The position numbers and the translations under genes are program-made. This document shows positions 1 to 8,413 of a stretch of 34,591 nt of DNA, piece after piece. Numbering within the stretch: position 1 is the stretch's first letter; each line of letters begins with the position of its first letter. This stretch comes from an uncultured Prevotella sp. (lineage in GTDB: Bacteria; Bacteroidota; Bacteroidia; Bacteroidales; Bacteroidaceae). The stretch spans positions 1-34,591 of the forward strand of contig CAJOIX010000017.1 of NCBI GenBank assembly GCA_905234815.1. Reading direction: 5' to 3'. Below the pieces are notes generated by a model. It made no database searches. It saw only the letters and a program-made list of their open reading frames with translations, and was not told the DNA's origin.

Positions 1-2064
1 TTTTTTCAACAGTTTCTTTCCGTTTACAATGTATATACCCTTTGCTGTGGGCTGTCCTACAATGCGACGGCCGTCGAGCGAGTAAATCTTCTCTTCGCCC
101 TTTTGAGCGGGTTCGGTGGTGAGGTTGTCAATGGCCGTGGTCTCGCCTGTCAGCGGGAAGAACGTGGGGGCAGGCGTGGTAGCCGAGGAATCCTCTTTGG
201 GCAATTTCACTTTCAGATAGGCCGTGCCTGCATTCACCCAAGTGCCACTGGAATTTACCTTATAGAATCCAAGAACGTTAGAGCTTTTCCACAGGATATA
301 GTTGGTATAGTCTCCATCCTTTTGATCCAACTGCGTTTTTGAAGCGATAGGCTGCATCGAGATGTTCACACCGCTGCTTACCTCGTCGGTGCTCACGGCA
401 GGTGTAAACTTATAGGGCTTGCCGGCTTCACCTTGGAGCAGCGCGCCCTTATTTTCAGGAATACCATTTTCAAACGTCTTCCATGTAATAGCACCTGCAG
501 GCGTTACTTCGCTGGGATACTTCGCCGTGATTCCCTCAGGAATAGCCACTTTCTTGTCCGAACTAAACGTAGCGTAGCCTTCTGCTTCCGCAGGTAATGT
601 CCGTTCAAAGTAAGGAGTACTAGTCCATTTCATTGTTGCGAAGTTGAATGTGATGTTGAACTTATATTTAACGTCTTTGTTATACCAGCGCGTCCACGTA
701 GTAGGCATTGCATCACAATCATCTTTTGCAAAGTCGTCAATGGTGTATTTGTTTTCAGTTACAGCTGTGTGTGCAGGAGAAATAAGATTACCCCATCCAC
801 TGATATTTGAACCAGACCAATCTGAAGCCGGCACTATAGCAAAATATGTTTTCTTGCCATCGGTATTGTCTAAGGTGCCTTCGAAAAGGAAAGGATTGTC
901 TTGATTGGGAGTAAGTCTGACGGCACCTACAGTCTGCATGACTCCTGAACCCTCATAGGTTTCTTTTGAACTATCAAAGTCCCATCCATTGGCATAGACT
1001 AAGTAGTAACTGTCTTGCATCTTCATAATCCCATGTCCATCATACTGGTAATCTCCGGTAGCATTATGTGCATTGAGCTTTGCAAAATAATAGTAATTTT
1101 CACCGCCAGTAAGATTTTCAATGTCAATACCGTCCGATTTGTCGGTATCGTTACCACCATTGTCATACGTGTAGAATTGAATAGATAACGACGGCTTGTA
1201 TGTGGTGATGGTGGTCCAGTCTGATGCTCTACCTGCCGATGTGGTGGTAAATCCTTGATCGTTAATGCCCGAATTATTCCAGAAATAATGCTTCAGTTCA
1301 GCCGAGCCGTTATTAGAGCGGAAATGCAGGACGGCAGGCGTTGTGAGCGCCTCGGAAGCCAAAACAGACTGATAAGCAGAAGGATAGTAGTTATAGAACA
1401 GGTCACCACTTGAAAGATCAAACTCAATACCTCCTGCAGCGAAGTTGCTATCATTATTCCACATTTGCATAAAGCGACCAAGCACCGAAGTTTTCAGAGT
1501 TTTGAAAACATACCAAGTTTGATTATCGACTTCCTCTGTTGTCAACGCTGTACCTGGCCACCCTGCGTCAATGCCATACCACGTGTTGTTCTGATATTCA
1601 TAGAAGTAAGGCGTCTGTCCAGTATTTTCCTTATCCTGCACATAGATCTTGTGTATAGTACAACCACTTGATTCGATGCTTGAAGTTGTAACAGTTCCGC
1701 CCCAATCACTCTCACCAATTGTATATACTGGTTCGCTTACTGAAGGTGCATTTAAATCGCCTGACTGATTCCACCTGTTGTTGTCGTCCCAGTTATTATA
1801 TGAAATGTTTGGGTTCATTCGACAAAGAATCATCTTATTATATTTTGTCGAATTGAAATATGCGTAATATAACCCATTAGAAATGGAAGTAAAGTCAACC
1901 CAACTTGCGGCATTAACATTATTGGAGTCATACATAAACAATGCGAACCGCGCATTGTCTTGAGCCCAATTGGATCCGGGTTTTAGATAAACGGTTCTAA
2001 GTTCATCTGCGCTGGAGGAAAGGGCGGCACAAAGAAAAATAAATAGCGTAAAAAGTTTTTTCAT
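1..2064 (-). CDS. Large secreted protein with starch-binding-like modules and a T9SS-like C-terminal tail (3' end cut by window edge)
   Basis: The frame is open from the ATG at 2064 to position 1: 688 codons, no stop. I checked every triplet. A signal peptide (MKKLFTLFIFLCAALSSS) is followed by beta-rich, Trp/Tyr/Asn-rich sequence. Residues about 26-46 contain WAQDNARFALFMYD, and residues 162-173 contain WYGID..WPGTA. Both resemble carbohydrate-binding modules seen in Bacteroidetes surface proteins (CBM26-like for the WPGT motif; inferred). No catalytic domain was recognised. The visible C-terminus, residues 661-688, has the YSLDGRR...KGIYIVNGKK pattern, like the beta-strand tails that direct proteins to the type IX secretion system in Prevotella relatives. 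Ending in GKKLLKK, it probably lacks only the last residue or so and the stop. It has its own promoter at 2174-2205 and a leader of about 105 bases. Likely an exported glycan-binding protein; the substrate is unknown. Confidence 0.8.
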   Translation of the reverse strand, partial: MKKLFTLFIFLCAALSSSADELRTVYLKPGSNWAQDNARFALFMYDSNNVNAASWVDFTSISNGLYYAYFNSTKYNKMILCRMNPNISYNNWDDNNRWNQSGDLNAPSVSEPVYTIGESDWGGTVTTSSIESSGCTIHKIYVQDKENTGQTPYFYEYQNNTWYGIDAGWPGTALTTEEVDNQTWYVFKTLKTSVLGRFMQMWNNDSNFAAGGIEFDLSSGDLFYNYYPSAYQSVLASEALTTPAVLHFRSNNGSAELKHYFWNNSGINDQGFTTTSAGRASDWTTITTYKPSLSIQFYTYDNGGNDTDKSDGIDIENLTGGENYYYFAKLNAHNATGDYQYDGHGIMKMQDSYYLVYANGWDFDSSKETYEGSGVMQTVGAVRLTPNQDNPFLFEGTLDNTDGKKTYFAIVPASDWSGSNISGWGNLISPAHTAVTENKYTIDDFAKDDCDAMPTTWTRWYNKDVKYKFNITFNFATMKWTSTPYFERTLPAEAEGYATFSSDKKVAIPEGITAKYPSEVTPAGAITWKTFENGIPENKGALLQGEAGKPYKFTPAVSTDEVSSGVNISMQPIASKTQLDQKDGDYTNYILWKSSNVLGFYKVNSSGTWVNAGTAYLKVKLPKEDSSATTPAPTFFPLTGETTAIDNLTTEPAQKGEEKIYSLDGRRIVGQPTAKGIYIVNGKKLLKK

Positions 2065-2173
2065 TGTTATAATTTTTTTGTTAGTTTGCTTTAGTTTTTG
2101 CTCGGTTAGAAGCAATTCGCGACAAGTGTTTTCTGCCTTCACTTAGGTGCAGTACACAATGCCCGATTTGGCG

Positions 2174-2205
2174 CAAATGTATAGCGTTTGCACAAAACAG
2201 ACAAA
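2174..2205 (-). promoter_or_regulatory. Promoter of the secreted-protein gene
   Basis: On the minus strand, TTTG (2202-2205) is followed after exactly 20 bases by TACATTTG (2174-2181), the Bacteroidetes primary sigma-factor pattern. Transcription should start near 2168, giving a leader of about 105 bases before the ATG at 2064. Confidence 0.7.
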
Positions 2206-2317
2206 TTTTTTGCTAAAAAAAATAAATACGTACGCAAAAATTTAAATATGTTAACATTTCATGGTCCGTGTTGCGATGAGTGCACCATACGTAGAAGAAA
2301 AAAAATACGGCGGCAGG

Positions 2318-2349
2318 TTTCGCCGATTGCTGGGAAATGCTTACCTTCG
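2318..2349 (+). promoter_or_regulatory. Candidate promoter of the divIC-like operon
   Basis: TTTC (2318-2321), 20 bases, then TACCTTCG (2342-2349), one mismatch in each box from the Bacteroidetes consensus. The predicted transcription start falls just before the chosen ATG at 2358, so the transcript would have almost no leader. Confidence 0.5.
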
Positions 2350-2357
2350 CCCTCGAA

Positions 2358-2690
2358 ATGGGAAAACGATTCAATATAATGCTCGACCTGCTGGGCCACT
2401 ACAAGTACCTCATCACCATTGTGGTGGGGCTGCTGCTGGTGGGCGTCATCGACGACAACTCCATGCTTCGCCGCTGGCAGTACAGCCTGGAGATAAGCCG
2501 GCTGGAAGAGGAAATAGCTAACTACAACACGCAGGAGCAAGCAGCCACAGAACAGCTGCAGGAGTTGCGCCGCAACCCCAAGGCCATTGAGCGCATTGCC
2601 CGCGAACGCTACGGCATGAAGGCGGCCGACGAAGATATCTTCGTGCTGACCGATGAAGAAATTTCCCCACGCGAATCAGATTCAGAATGA
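2358..2690 (+). CDS. FtsB/DivIC-family septum formation initiator
   Basis: A 110-residue single-pass inner-membrane protein of the FtsB/DivIC family, which joins the FtsQ/FtsL divisome subcomplex. A short cytoplasmic N-terminus (MGKRFNIML) is followed by one membrane helix at about residues 17-31, a Glu-rich coiled coil at about 40-75, and the family's NPKAIERIARERYGMKAADEDIFV ending in two parts (NPKAIERIARERYGM, then a DEDIF box). An upstream ATG at 2337 would lie before the candidate promoter. Bacteroidales relatives, from memory, begin MGK, so 2358 was chosen. It overlaps the next gene by four bases (ATGA), which implies translational coupling. Confidence 0.85.
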   Translation: MGKRFNIMLDLLGHYKYLITIVVGLLLVGVIDDNSMLRRWQYSLEISRLEEEIANYNTQEQAATEQLQELRRNPKAIERIARERYGMKAADEDIFVLTDEEISPRESDSE

Positions 2691-3109
2691 AACAACTCAC
2701 ACACATACAACAACTCATTCTCCTCGCAGGAGGCATACTCATGGTGATTGGAGCCGGCTGCTTCGTCTTCTTGTGGCAGCAGGCAGTGGTATGCTGGGTA
2801 TATCTCGTAGGAGCGCTGATGTTTACCTCCATGCAGGCCGTACAGATATACGAAGGCAAAGACCTGACCGTGCGGCGGCTGAAGCGCATACAAAGCCTGG
2901 CCAACCTCTTTTTCGTACTGTCCGGTCTGCTCATGATCGACGCCGTGCACCACGTGCTGCTACCGCTTTTCCGCAATGCCGAAGGTACGGGGTTGTATAA
3001 CTATCAGCTCTACCTGCAAAACAAATGGGTGATTCTGCTGCTCGTTGCGGCCATGCTCGAAGTATATACCACCCACCGGCTGGACCACGAACTGAAAAGC
3101 GAAAAGTAA
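2687..3109 (+). CDS. Conserved four-helix membrane protein, function unknown
   Basis: A 140-residue protein with four hydrophobic segments, at about residues 10-30, 35-52, 68-90 and 112-128. No enzyme motif is visible. The start codon overlaps the stop of the DivIC-like gene (ATGA), so the two are translated from one transcript, which suggests a link to the cell envelope or division. I do not recognise the family. The C-terminus is charged (RLDHELKSEK) and probably cytoplasmic. Confidence 0.75.
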   Translation: MKQLTHIQQLILLAGGILMVIGAGCFVFLWQQAVVCWVYLVGALMFTSMQAVQIYEGKDLTVRRLKRIQSLANLFFVLSGLLMIDAVHHVLLPLFRNAEGTGLYNYQLYLQNKWVILLLVAAMLEVYTTHRLDHELKSEK

Positions 3110-3260
3110 ATCGCCCGCACTTTTCCGCTACCTGCCGGCAATCACTGCAACCAGCGCAGCACAGAGAAAAGCACACAGCCACAATCTTTAAAATTCCTTA
3201 AATTCGTATTCATTATAATTAAATAGGTTTAACGAATGGCGAGAACAAACGGAGAAATTG

Positions 3261-3268
3261 TACCTTTG
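3261..3268 (+). promoter_or_regulatory. Candidate -7 box for the DUF4369 lipoprotein gene
   Basis: TACCTTTG matches the Bacteroidetes -7 consensus TAnnTTTG exactly and sits 42 bases before the ATG at 3311. No good TTTG was found at the matching -33 distance, so this promoter may be weak or activator-dependent. The preceding 3110-3260 is AT-rich from about 3181 and holds no ORF I can support. Confidence 0.5.
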
Positions 3269-3310
3269 TGCCCACGATTTAAAAAAAACATTGACAAATA
3301 AAACATCAGA

Positions 3311-4102
3311 ATGAAGAAACCGCTACATATCTCCTTGCTCTCGCTTCTGTCTGCGCTCTTCCTTTTCGCCTCGTGCGGTGAGCAGTTCACCGTGGAAGGC
3401 ACGTCCAACATCACGCTGCTCGATGGGCGTATGCTCTACCTCGAAGCCCTGAACGGCGCCGAACTCAAACGCATCGACTCGTGCGAGGTGGTGCACGGCA
3501 AGTTCCATTTCAAAGGTTCGCTCGACAGTGTGCGACTGGCCAATATCTCTATGGACGATGAGAGCGTGACACCCATCATTCTCGAAGGCGGAAAAATTCA
3601 AGTGAAACTCGACAATACCGGACAAAGCATCAGCGGAACACCGCTCAACGACAAGCTCTCCGACTTCCTCACACACTACAATCAGCTGAAAAATCAGCAG
3701 ATTGAACTGCTCCACCGCCACGACCGCGCCATCATGGATGGGCTGGACATGGACCAAGTGGTGCGCGAACTGAACGAAGAAGGGCTCCGACTGGAAGAGG
3801 AAGAAGACAAATTCCTCCTGGATTTTGTCACCCAGAACTTCGACAATGTGCTCGGACCGTCCATCTTCTTCATGCTGACTGCATCGTATCAGTATCCAAT
3901 GCTCACTCCCTGGATTGAAGACGTGATGTCGAAAGCCACAGACCAGTTCAAAAACGACCCCTACGTGAAGGATTATTACTCGAAGGCCGTTGAGAACGAA
4001 CAAATCATGAACGGACTGAAAGATGCGCCAATCGACGCTACAGCACAGCCCGCCACGGCTCCTCATACACTCCCAACGCCAAACCAAATGGCACAACCTT
4101 AA
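3311..4102 (+). CDS. DUF4369-type outer-envelope lipoprotein
   Basis: A 263-residue lipoprotein. The signal peptide ends in a lipobox (FLFASC), with the lipidated Cys at residue 22. The segment from about 27 to 125 (VEGTSNITLLDGRMLYL, then ...KFHFKGSLD..., then ...ILEGGKIQVKLD) has the beta-sandwich pattern of DUF4369. In Bacteroidetes this domain often sits in front of AhpC/TSA thioredoxin-like domains. No thioredoxin domain or CxxC follows; instead there is a charged helical region (about 125-235) and a Pro/Ala/Gln-rich tail. It is therefore a stand-alone DUF4369 protein of unknown role. The GT2 gene begins 14 bases downstream, so co-transcription is likely. Confidence 0.8.
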   Translation: MKKPLHISLLSLLSALFLFASCGEQFTVEGTSNITLLDGRMLYLEALNGAELKRIDSCEVVHGKFHFKGSLDSVRLANISMDDESVTPIILEGGKIQVKLDNTGQSISGTPLNDKLSDFLTHYNQLKNQQIELLHRHDRAIMDGLDMDQVVRELNEEGLRLEEEEDKFLLDFVTQNFDNVLGPSIFFMLTASYQYPMLTPWIEDVMSKATDQFKNDPYVKDYYSKAVENEQIMNGLKDAPIDATAQPATAPHTLPTPNQMAQP

Positions 4103-4116
4103 AAAACTGAATACCT

Positions 4117-4872
4117 ATGCGGCCAAGCGACAGCATTGTAATCATTCCTACTTACAACGAGAAAGAGAACATCGAGAAAATCATCCGCGCCATTTTCTCG
4201 CTCGAAAAATCGTTCCACATCCTTGTGATTGACGACGGTTCGCCCGACGGCACTGCCCAGATTGTGCACCGACTGATTGACACCGAGTTTGCCAACCAAC
4301 TGCATATCCTCGAACGCTCGGGGAAACTCGGGCTCGGAACGGCCTACATTGCCGGCTTCCGCTGGGCGCTGGAGCACGACTATCAGTACATCTTCGAGAT
4401 GGATGCCGACTTCAGCCACGACCCCAACGACCTGCCACGGCTCTATGCCGCCTGTGCCGACGAGGGGGCTGATGTGGCCATCGGCTCGCGCTACGTCAGT
4501 GGAGTGAACGTGGTGAACTGGCCCATCGGTCGCGTGCTGATGAGCTATTTCGCATCAAAATACGTACGCCTCATCACCGGTTTCACCATCAACGACACCA
4601 CGGCTGGATTCAAATGCTACCGCCGCAGAGTGCTCGAAACCATCGAACTCGACAAAATCCGATTTAAAGGCTATGCCTTCCAGATAGAAATGAAGTTCAC
4701 AGCCTACAAGATTGGCTTCAAGATAAAGGAAGTGCCCGTTATTTTTGTGAACCGCCGCGAGGGCGTTTCAAAGATGAGCGGCGGCATTTTTGGCGAAGCA
4801 TTCTTCGGAGTGATGCGCTTGCGCTGGGACGGATGGTTCCGCAAATATCCCGCGCTGCCCGCCAACAACTGA
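4117..4872 (+). CDS. Polyprenol-phosphate mannosyltransferase-like glycosyltransferase (GT2)
   Basis: A 251-residue enzyme of the GT2 dolichol/polyprenol-phosphate mannose synthase group. It should transfer a sugar, usually mannose from GDP-mannose, to a membrane polyprenyl phosphate for use outside the membrane. Visible motifs are the N-terminal VIIPTYNEKENI nucleotide-binding strand, VIDDGSPDGT (about residues 37-46), the metal-binding DAD with MDADFSHDP near residue 95, AIGSRYVSG, and INDTTAGFKCYRR with the family's acceptor-site pattern. No C-terminal membrane helix is present, as in short DPM1-type enzymes. The sugar and acceptor cannot be fixed from sequence. It lies 7 bases before mfd, in the same operon. 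Confidence 0.88.
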   Translation: MRPSDSIVIIPTYNEKENIEKIIRAIFSLEKSFHILVIDDGSPDGTAQIVHRLIDTEFANQLHILERSGKLGLGTAYIAGFRWALEHDYQYIFEMDADFSHDPNDLPRLYAACADEGADVAIGSRYVSGVNVVNWPIGRVLMSYFASKYVRLITGFTINDTTAGFKCYRRRVLETIELDKIRFKGYAFQIEMKFTAYKIGFKIKEVPVIFVNRREGVSKMSGGIFGEAFFGVMRLRWDGWFRKYPALPANN

Positions 4873-4879
4873 TTAAGAC

Positions 4880-7800
4880 TTGACACTCTCAGACATACAA
4901 CAACTTTACGGCGCGTCGGTACACGCCAAGGCCCTTATCAATATACTGGAAAACAAATCGGAGAAACACGTTTTCCTGCAGGGGCTATTGGCCTCAGCCG
5001 CACCGACTTTCTTCGCTTCAATAGCCGACCGACTCCCCCATCCCACACTTTTTGTGCTCGACGATGCGGAGTCGGCCGGCTATTTTTATAACGACCTGCT
5101 GCAGTTTCTGCCGCCGGAGCAGGTGCTCATCTTCCCTTCGGGCTATCGGCGGTCGGCCAAATATGGGCAGCGCGATGCTGCCAACGAGATCTTGCGCACA
5201 GAGGTGCTGGCACAGTTGCAGGCCTATCAGCGCGGCTCGCTCTACATTGTGACCTCGCCCGAAGCACTGGCTGAGCGCGTGGTGGCACGAGAAACCATTG
5301 CCGAACAGATGCTCACGCTCAGTGTGGGACAGGAAATAGAGCCCACCGAGGTGGAACACCGGCTGCAAGAAATGGGCTTCACACAGGTGGATTATGTCTA
5401 TGAACCCGGACAGTTTGCGCTGCGCGGATCGATTATCGACGTGTATAGTTTCTCGTCGGAATGGCCGTTGCGCATCGATTTCTTCGATGTAGAGATTGAC
5501 TCCATACGCACCTTCGAGCTCGACAGCCAGCTCTCGCGCGAAAAGAAACAGCAAGTGGAGATTGTGCCCGCCTTCGCGCTGACAAAACAAGAGAAAGTTT
5601 CGCTGCTGAACTATCTGCCGGCCGAGTCGCTGGTGGTGGCGAAGGATGCCGACTACACGTGCGATACAGTTGATCAAATCTACAGCGAGGGTTTCCTGCC
5701 CCAAGTGAAGGAGGAGCAACTCGCCGAGGCATCCGCCGAACAAAAAGAGGCCGTTGAACTGCTGCTGAACCGCGAGGTGCAACTCATCGACGGACAGTCG
5801 CTGGCCGAAGAGATAAGGAATTTTCAATTAGTGGAGCTGAAAGGACCTACAAGCAAAGACCACCTGAGCGCCCATGCTGCAAGTTCACAGACCATCAGCT
5901 TCCAACTTTCCTCCCAGCCACTGTTCCACAAGAATTTTTCGCTGCTCTATCAGGCGCTGGCCGGCTATCGCGACGAGGGCTACCAGCTCTGCATCTTGGC
6001 CGAAAATCCAAAGCAGCACGGACGCTTGCGCGACATTTTTGCACAGGAGCAGTTCGCACAAGAGGCGGTGCCTGAGCAGCAGTTGCAGTTCTGGCCCATT
6101 GAGAAAACGCTCCACGAGGGTTTCGTCGATCACGACTTGCGGCTCTGTCTCTTCACCGACCACCAAATCTTCGACCGCTTCCACAAATATACGCTGCGCT
6201 CCGATGTAGCCCGACAGGGCAAAATGGCGCTCTCGATGAAAGAACTGCGCGAGCTCGAAGTGGGCGACTACCTCGTACACATTGACCATGGCATCGGAAA
6301 GTTTGGCGGTCTGGTGCGCGTACCTGCCGGCAACTCTTATCAGGAAGTGATTCGCATCATCTATCAGCGTGGCGATATCGTGGATGTGTCTATCCACTCG
6401 CTCTACAAAATCAGCAAGTATCGCAATGCCGAGAGCGGCGAACCACCCCGACTCTCCACGCTCGGTACGGGCGCTTGGGAGCGGCTGAAAGAGCGCACAA
6501 AGAAGCGCATGAAGGACATTGCGCGAGACCTCATCAGACTATATGCTCGCCAGCGGCAGGCAAAAGGGTTTGCCTTCTCGCCCGACGGCTATCTGCAGCA
6601 CGAACTGGAAGCCTCGTTCATGTATGAAGACACACCCGACCAACTCACTGCCACGCAGGAGGTAAAGCACGATATGGAGGCACAGAAGCCCATGGACCGA
6701 CTGGTGTGTGGCGATGTGGGTTTCGGAAAGACCGAAGTAGCCATCCGCGCTGCGTTCAAAGCTGCTGCCGACTCGAAACAGGTGGCGGTGCTCGTGCCCA
6801 CCACGGTGCTCGCTTTCCAACATTTCCAGACCTTCTCCGAGCGACTGAAAGACCTGCCCGTGCGGGTGGACTACTTGACCAGGGCACGCACCGCCAAACA
6901 AGTCAAGGCGCTGCTGGCCGACTTGGAAGCCGGACGGATAGACATACTCGTGGGCACCCACAAACTGATTGGCAAGCAGGTGAAATGGAAAGACCTCGGA
7001 CTGCTCATCATCGACGAGGAACAAAAGTTCGGCGTAGCCGTGAAAGAGAAGCTCCGAATGTTGAAGTCCAATGTCGATACCCTCACCCTCTCGGCCACAC
7101 CCATTCCCCGCACCCTGCAGTTCTCGCTGATGGGAGCCCGCGACATGAGTGTGATTCGCACTGCACCCCCCAATCGCTACCCTATCTACACCGAACTGGC
7201 CACGTTTGGCAGCGAAGTGATTGTAGATGCCATCAACTTCGAGATGAGCCGAAACGGACAGGTGTATTTCGTCAATTCGCGCATCAACAACCTATACGAG
7301 ATGGGGCACCTCATCCAGAAACACATTCCCGACTGTCGTATTGCCATCGGTCACGGACAGATGCCACCCGAAGAATTGGAGAAAATCATTCTCGGTTTTA
7401 TTAACTACGACTACGATGTGCTGCTCTCTACCACCATTGTGGAGAACGGCATAGACATTCCCAATGCCAATACCATCATCATCAACGATGCCCACCGGTT
7501 CGGCCTGAGCGATTTGCACCAGATGCGTGGCCGTGTGGGACGCAGCAACCGCAAAGCCTTCTGCTATCTGCTGGCACCGCCTAAGAGTGTACTCACACCC
7601 GAGGCCCGACGCCGACTGGAAGCGCTCGAGAATTTCTCTGAACTCGGCAGCGGATTCAACCTCGCCCTGCAAGACCTCGACATTCGCGGTGCGGGCAATC
7701 TGCTCGGTGCAGAGCAGAGCGGATTTATGGAAGACATGGGATTCGAGATGTACGAGAAAATCTTGAAACAAGCCATGGCCGAGCTGCGCAACGAACCTGA

Positions 7801-8413
7801 TCTCGAGTTCACCCCCGACGCCGCTCCAAACGAAGGAAGCCTCACGCCCGACGCAGCGTCAAAAGGAGACGGGAGTAAAAACGCTCGAGCGCAGCATACA
7901 ACCACCGAAAAGATTTCTTCCCCCGCCTCTCGGAATGAGGTCAGTGGAGAGGCATATATCGCCGACTGCGCCGTGGAGAGCGACTTGGAAATGTACTTCC
8001 CCGACACCTATGTGCCAGGGTCGAGCGAACGGCTGTTGCTCTATCGCGAATTGGAAAACGTGCTCAGCGACCGCGACCTGCAACTCTACCGCCAGCGACT
8101 GGAAGACCGCTTCGGACCCATTCCGCCACAGGGCGAAGAACTCCTTGAAGTGGTGGCCCTCCGCCGCGTGGGCAAACGCCTCGGACTGGAAAAAATATCG
8201 CTGCGACAGGGCCGCGTGATTGTGCAGTTTGTACACAATCAGCAGAGCCCGTACTACCAGAGCGAAACCTTTGGCCGCATACTCAACTATGCCGCCCGGA
8301 ACTATCGCCGCTGCCAACTGAAAGAAGTGGGCGGCCGGCGTGTGATGCACATTGCCAACGTTTCGTCGGCCGCGCAGGCCAACGCACTGCTCCGAGAAAT
8401 GGAACAGTACTAA
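4880..8413 (+). CDS. mfd: Transcription-repair coupling factor Mfd
   Basis: An 1177-residue ATP-dependent DNA translocase that displaces RNA polymerase stalled at lesions and recruits UvrA. It has a UvrB-like N-terminal region; the polymerase-interaction domain starting near residue 456 (GDYLVHIDHGIGKF); Walker A GDVGFGKTE at about 611-619; the DEEQKFG box near 711; SATPIPRTLQ near 738; GRVGRS; and a C-terminal TRCF domain (IADCAVESDLEMYFP onward). The start is a TTG: an in-frame stop lies at 4874-4876 and no ATG occurs in the first ~140 codons. Residues about 978-1024 are an odd, low-complexity insertion (TPDAAPNEGS / TPDAASKGDGS, then Ser/Thr-rich) between the helicase core and the C-terminal domain, absent from Bacteroides Mfd as I recall it. 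The stop overlaps the stop of the opposing trpB2 gene. Confidence 0.97.
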   Translation: MTLSDIQQLYGASVHAKALINILENKSEKHVFLQGLLASAAPTFFASIADRLPHPTLFVLDDAESAGYFYNDLLQFLPPEQVLIFPSGYRRSAKYGQRDAANEILRTEVLAQLQAYQRGSLYIVTSPEALAERVVARETIAEQMLTLSVGQEIEPTEVEHRLQEMGFTQVDYVYEPGQFALRGSIIDVYSFSSEWPLRIDFFDVEIDSIRTFELDSQLSREKKQQVEIVPAFALTKQEKVSLLNYLPAESLVVAKDADYTCDTVDQIYSEGFLPQVKEEQLAEASAEQKEAVELLLNREVQLIDGQSLAEEIRNFQLVELKGPTSKDHLSAHAASSQTISFQLSSQPLFHKNFSLLYQALAGYRDEGYQLCILAENPKQHGRLRDIFAQEQFAQEAVPEQQLQFWPIEKTLHEGFVDHDLRLCLFTDHQIFDRFHKYTLRSDVARQGKMALSMKELRELEVGDYLVHIDHGIGKFGGLVRVPAGNSYQEVIRIIYQRGDIVDVSIHSLYKISKYRNAESGEPPRLSTLGTGAWERLKERTKKRMKDIARDLIRLYARQRQAKGFAFSPDGYLQHELEASFMYEDTPDQLTATQEVKHDMEAQKPMDRLVCGDVGFGKTEVAIRAAFKAAADSKQVAVLVPTTVLAFQHFQTFSERLKDLPVRVDYLTRARTAKQVKALLADLEAGRIDILVGTHKLIGKQVKWKDLGLLIIDEEQKFGVAVKEKLRMLKSNVDTLTLSATPIPRTLQFSLMGARDMSVIRTAPPNRYPIYTELATFGSEVIVDAINFEMSRNGQVYFVNSRINNLYEMGHLIQKHIPDCRIAIGHGQMPPEELEKIILGFINYDYDVLLSTTIVENGIDIPNANTIIINDAHRFGLSDLHQMRGRVGRSNRKAFCYLLAPPKSVLTPEARRRLEALENFSELGSGFNLALQDLDIRGAGNLLGAEQSGFMEDMGFEMYEKILKQAMAELRNEPDLEFTPDAAPNEGSLTPDAASKGDGSKNARAQHTTTEKISSPASRNEVSGEAYIADCAVESDLEMYFPDTYVPGSSERLLLYRELENVLSDRDLQLYRQRLEDRFGPIPPQGEELLEVVALRRVGKRLGLEKISLRQGRVIVQFVHNQQSPYYQSETFGRILNYAARNYRRCQLKEVGGRRVMHIANVSSAAQANALLREMEQY
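7811..7955 (+). repeat. In-frame low-complexity insertion with an imperfect ~33-base tandem repeat inside mfd
   Basis: Two successive units encode TPDAAPNEGSL and TPDAASKGDGS, followed by a Ser/Thr/Lys stretch ending ASRNEVSG. Conserved Mfd sequence resumes at EAYIADCAVESD. The segment keeps frame and looks like a tolerated linker expansion or a domesticated intergenic repeat. Confidence 0.5.

Noticed and set aside
644..904. Plus-strand ORFs inside 1-2064 (for example 644-904, 1465-1671)
   Set aside because: They are shadows of the 688-codon minus-strand frame, which has a signal peptide, promoter and domain motifs.
3323..4096. 257-residue minus-strand ORF opposite the DUF4369 lipoprotein
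   Set aside because: His/Phe/Val-rich antisense translation of a well-supported gene; no motifs.
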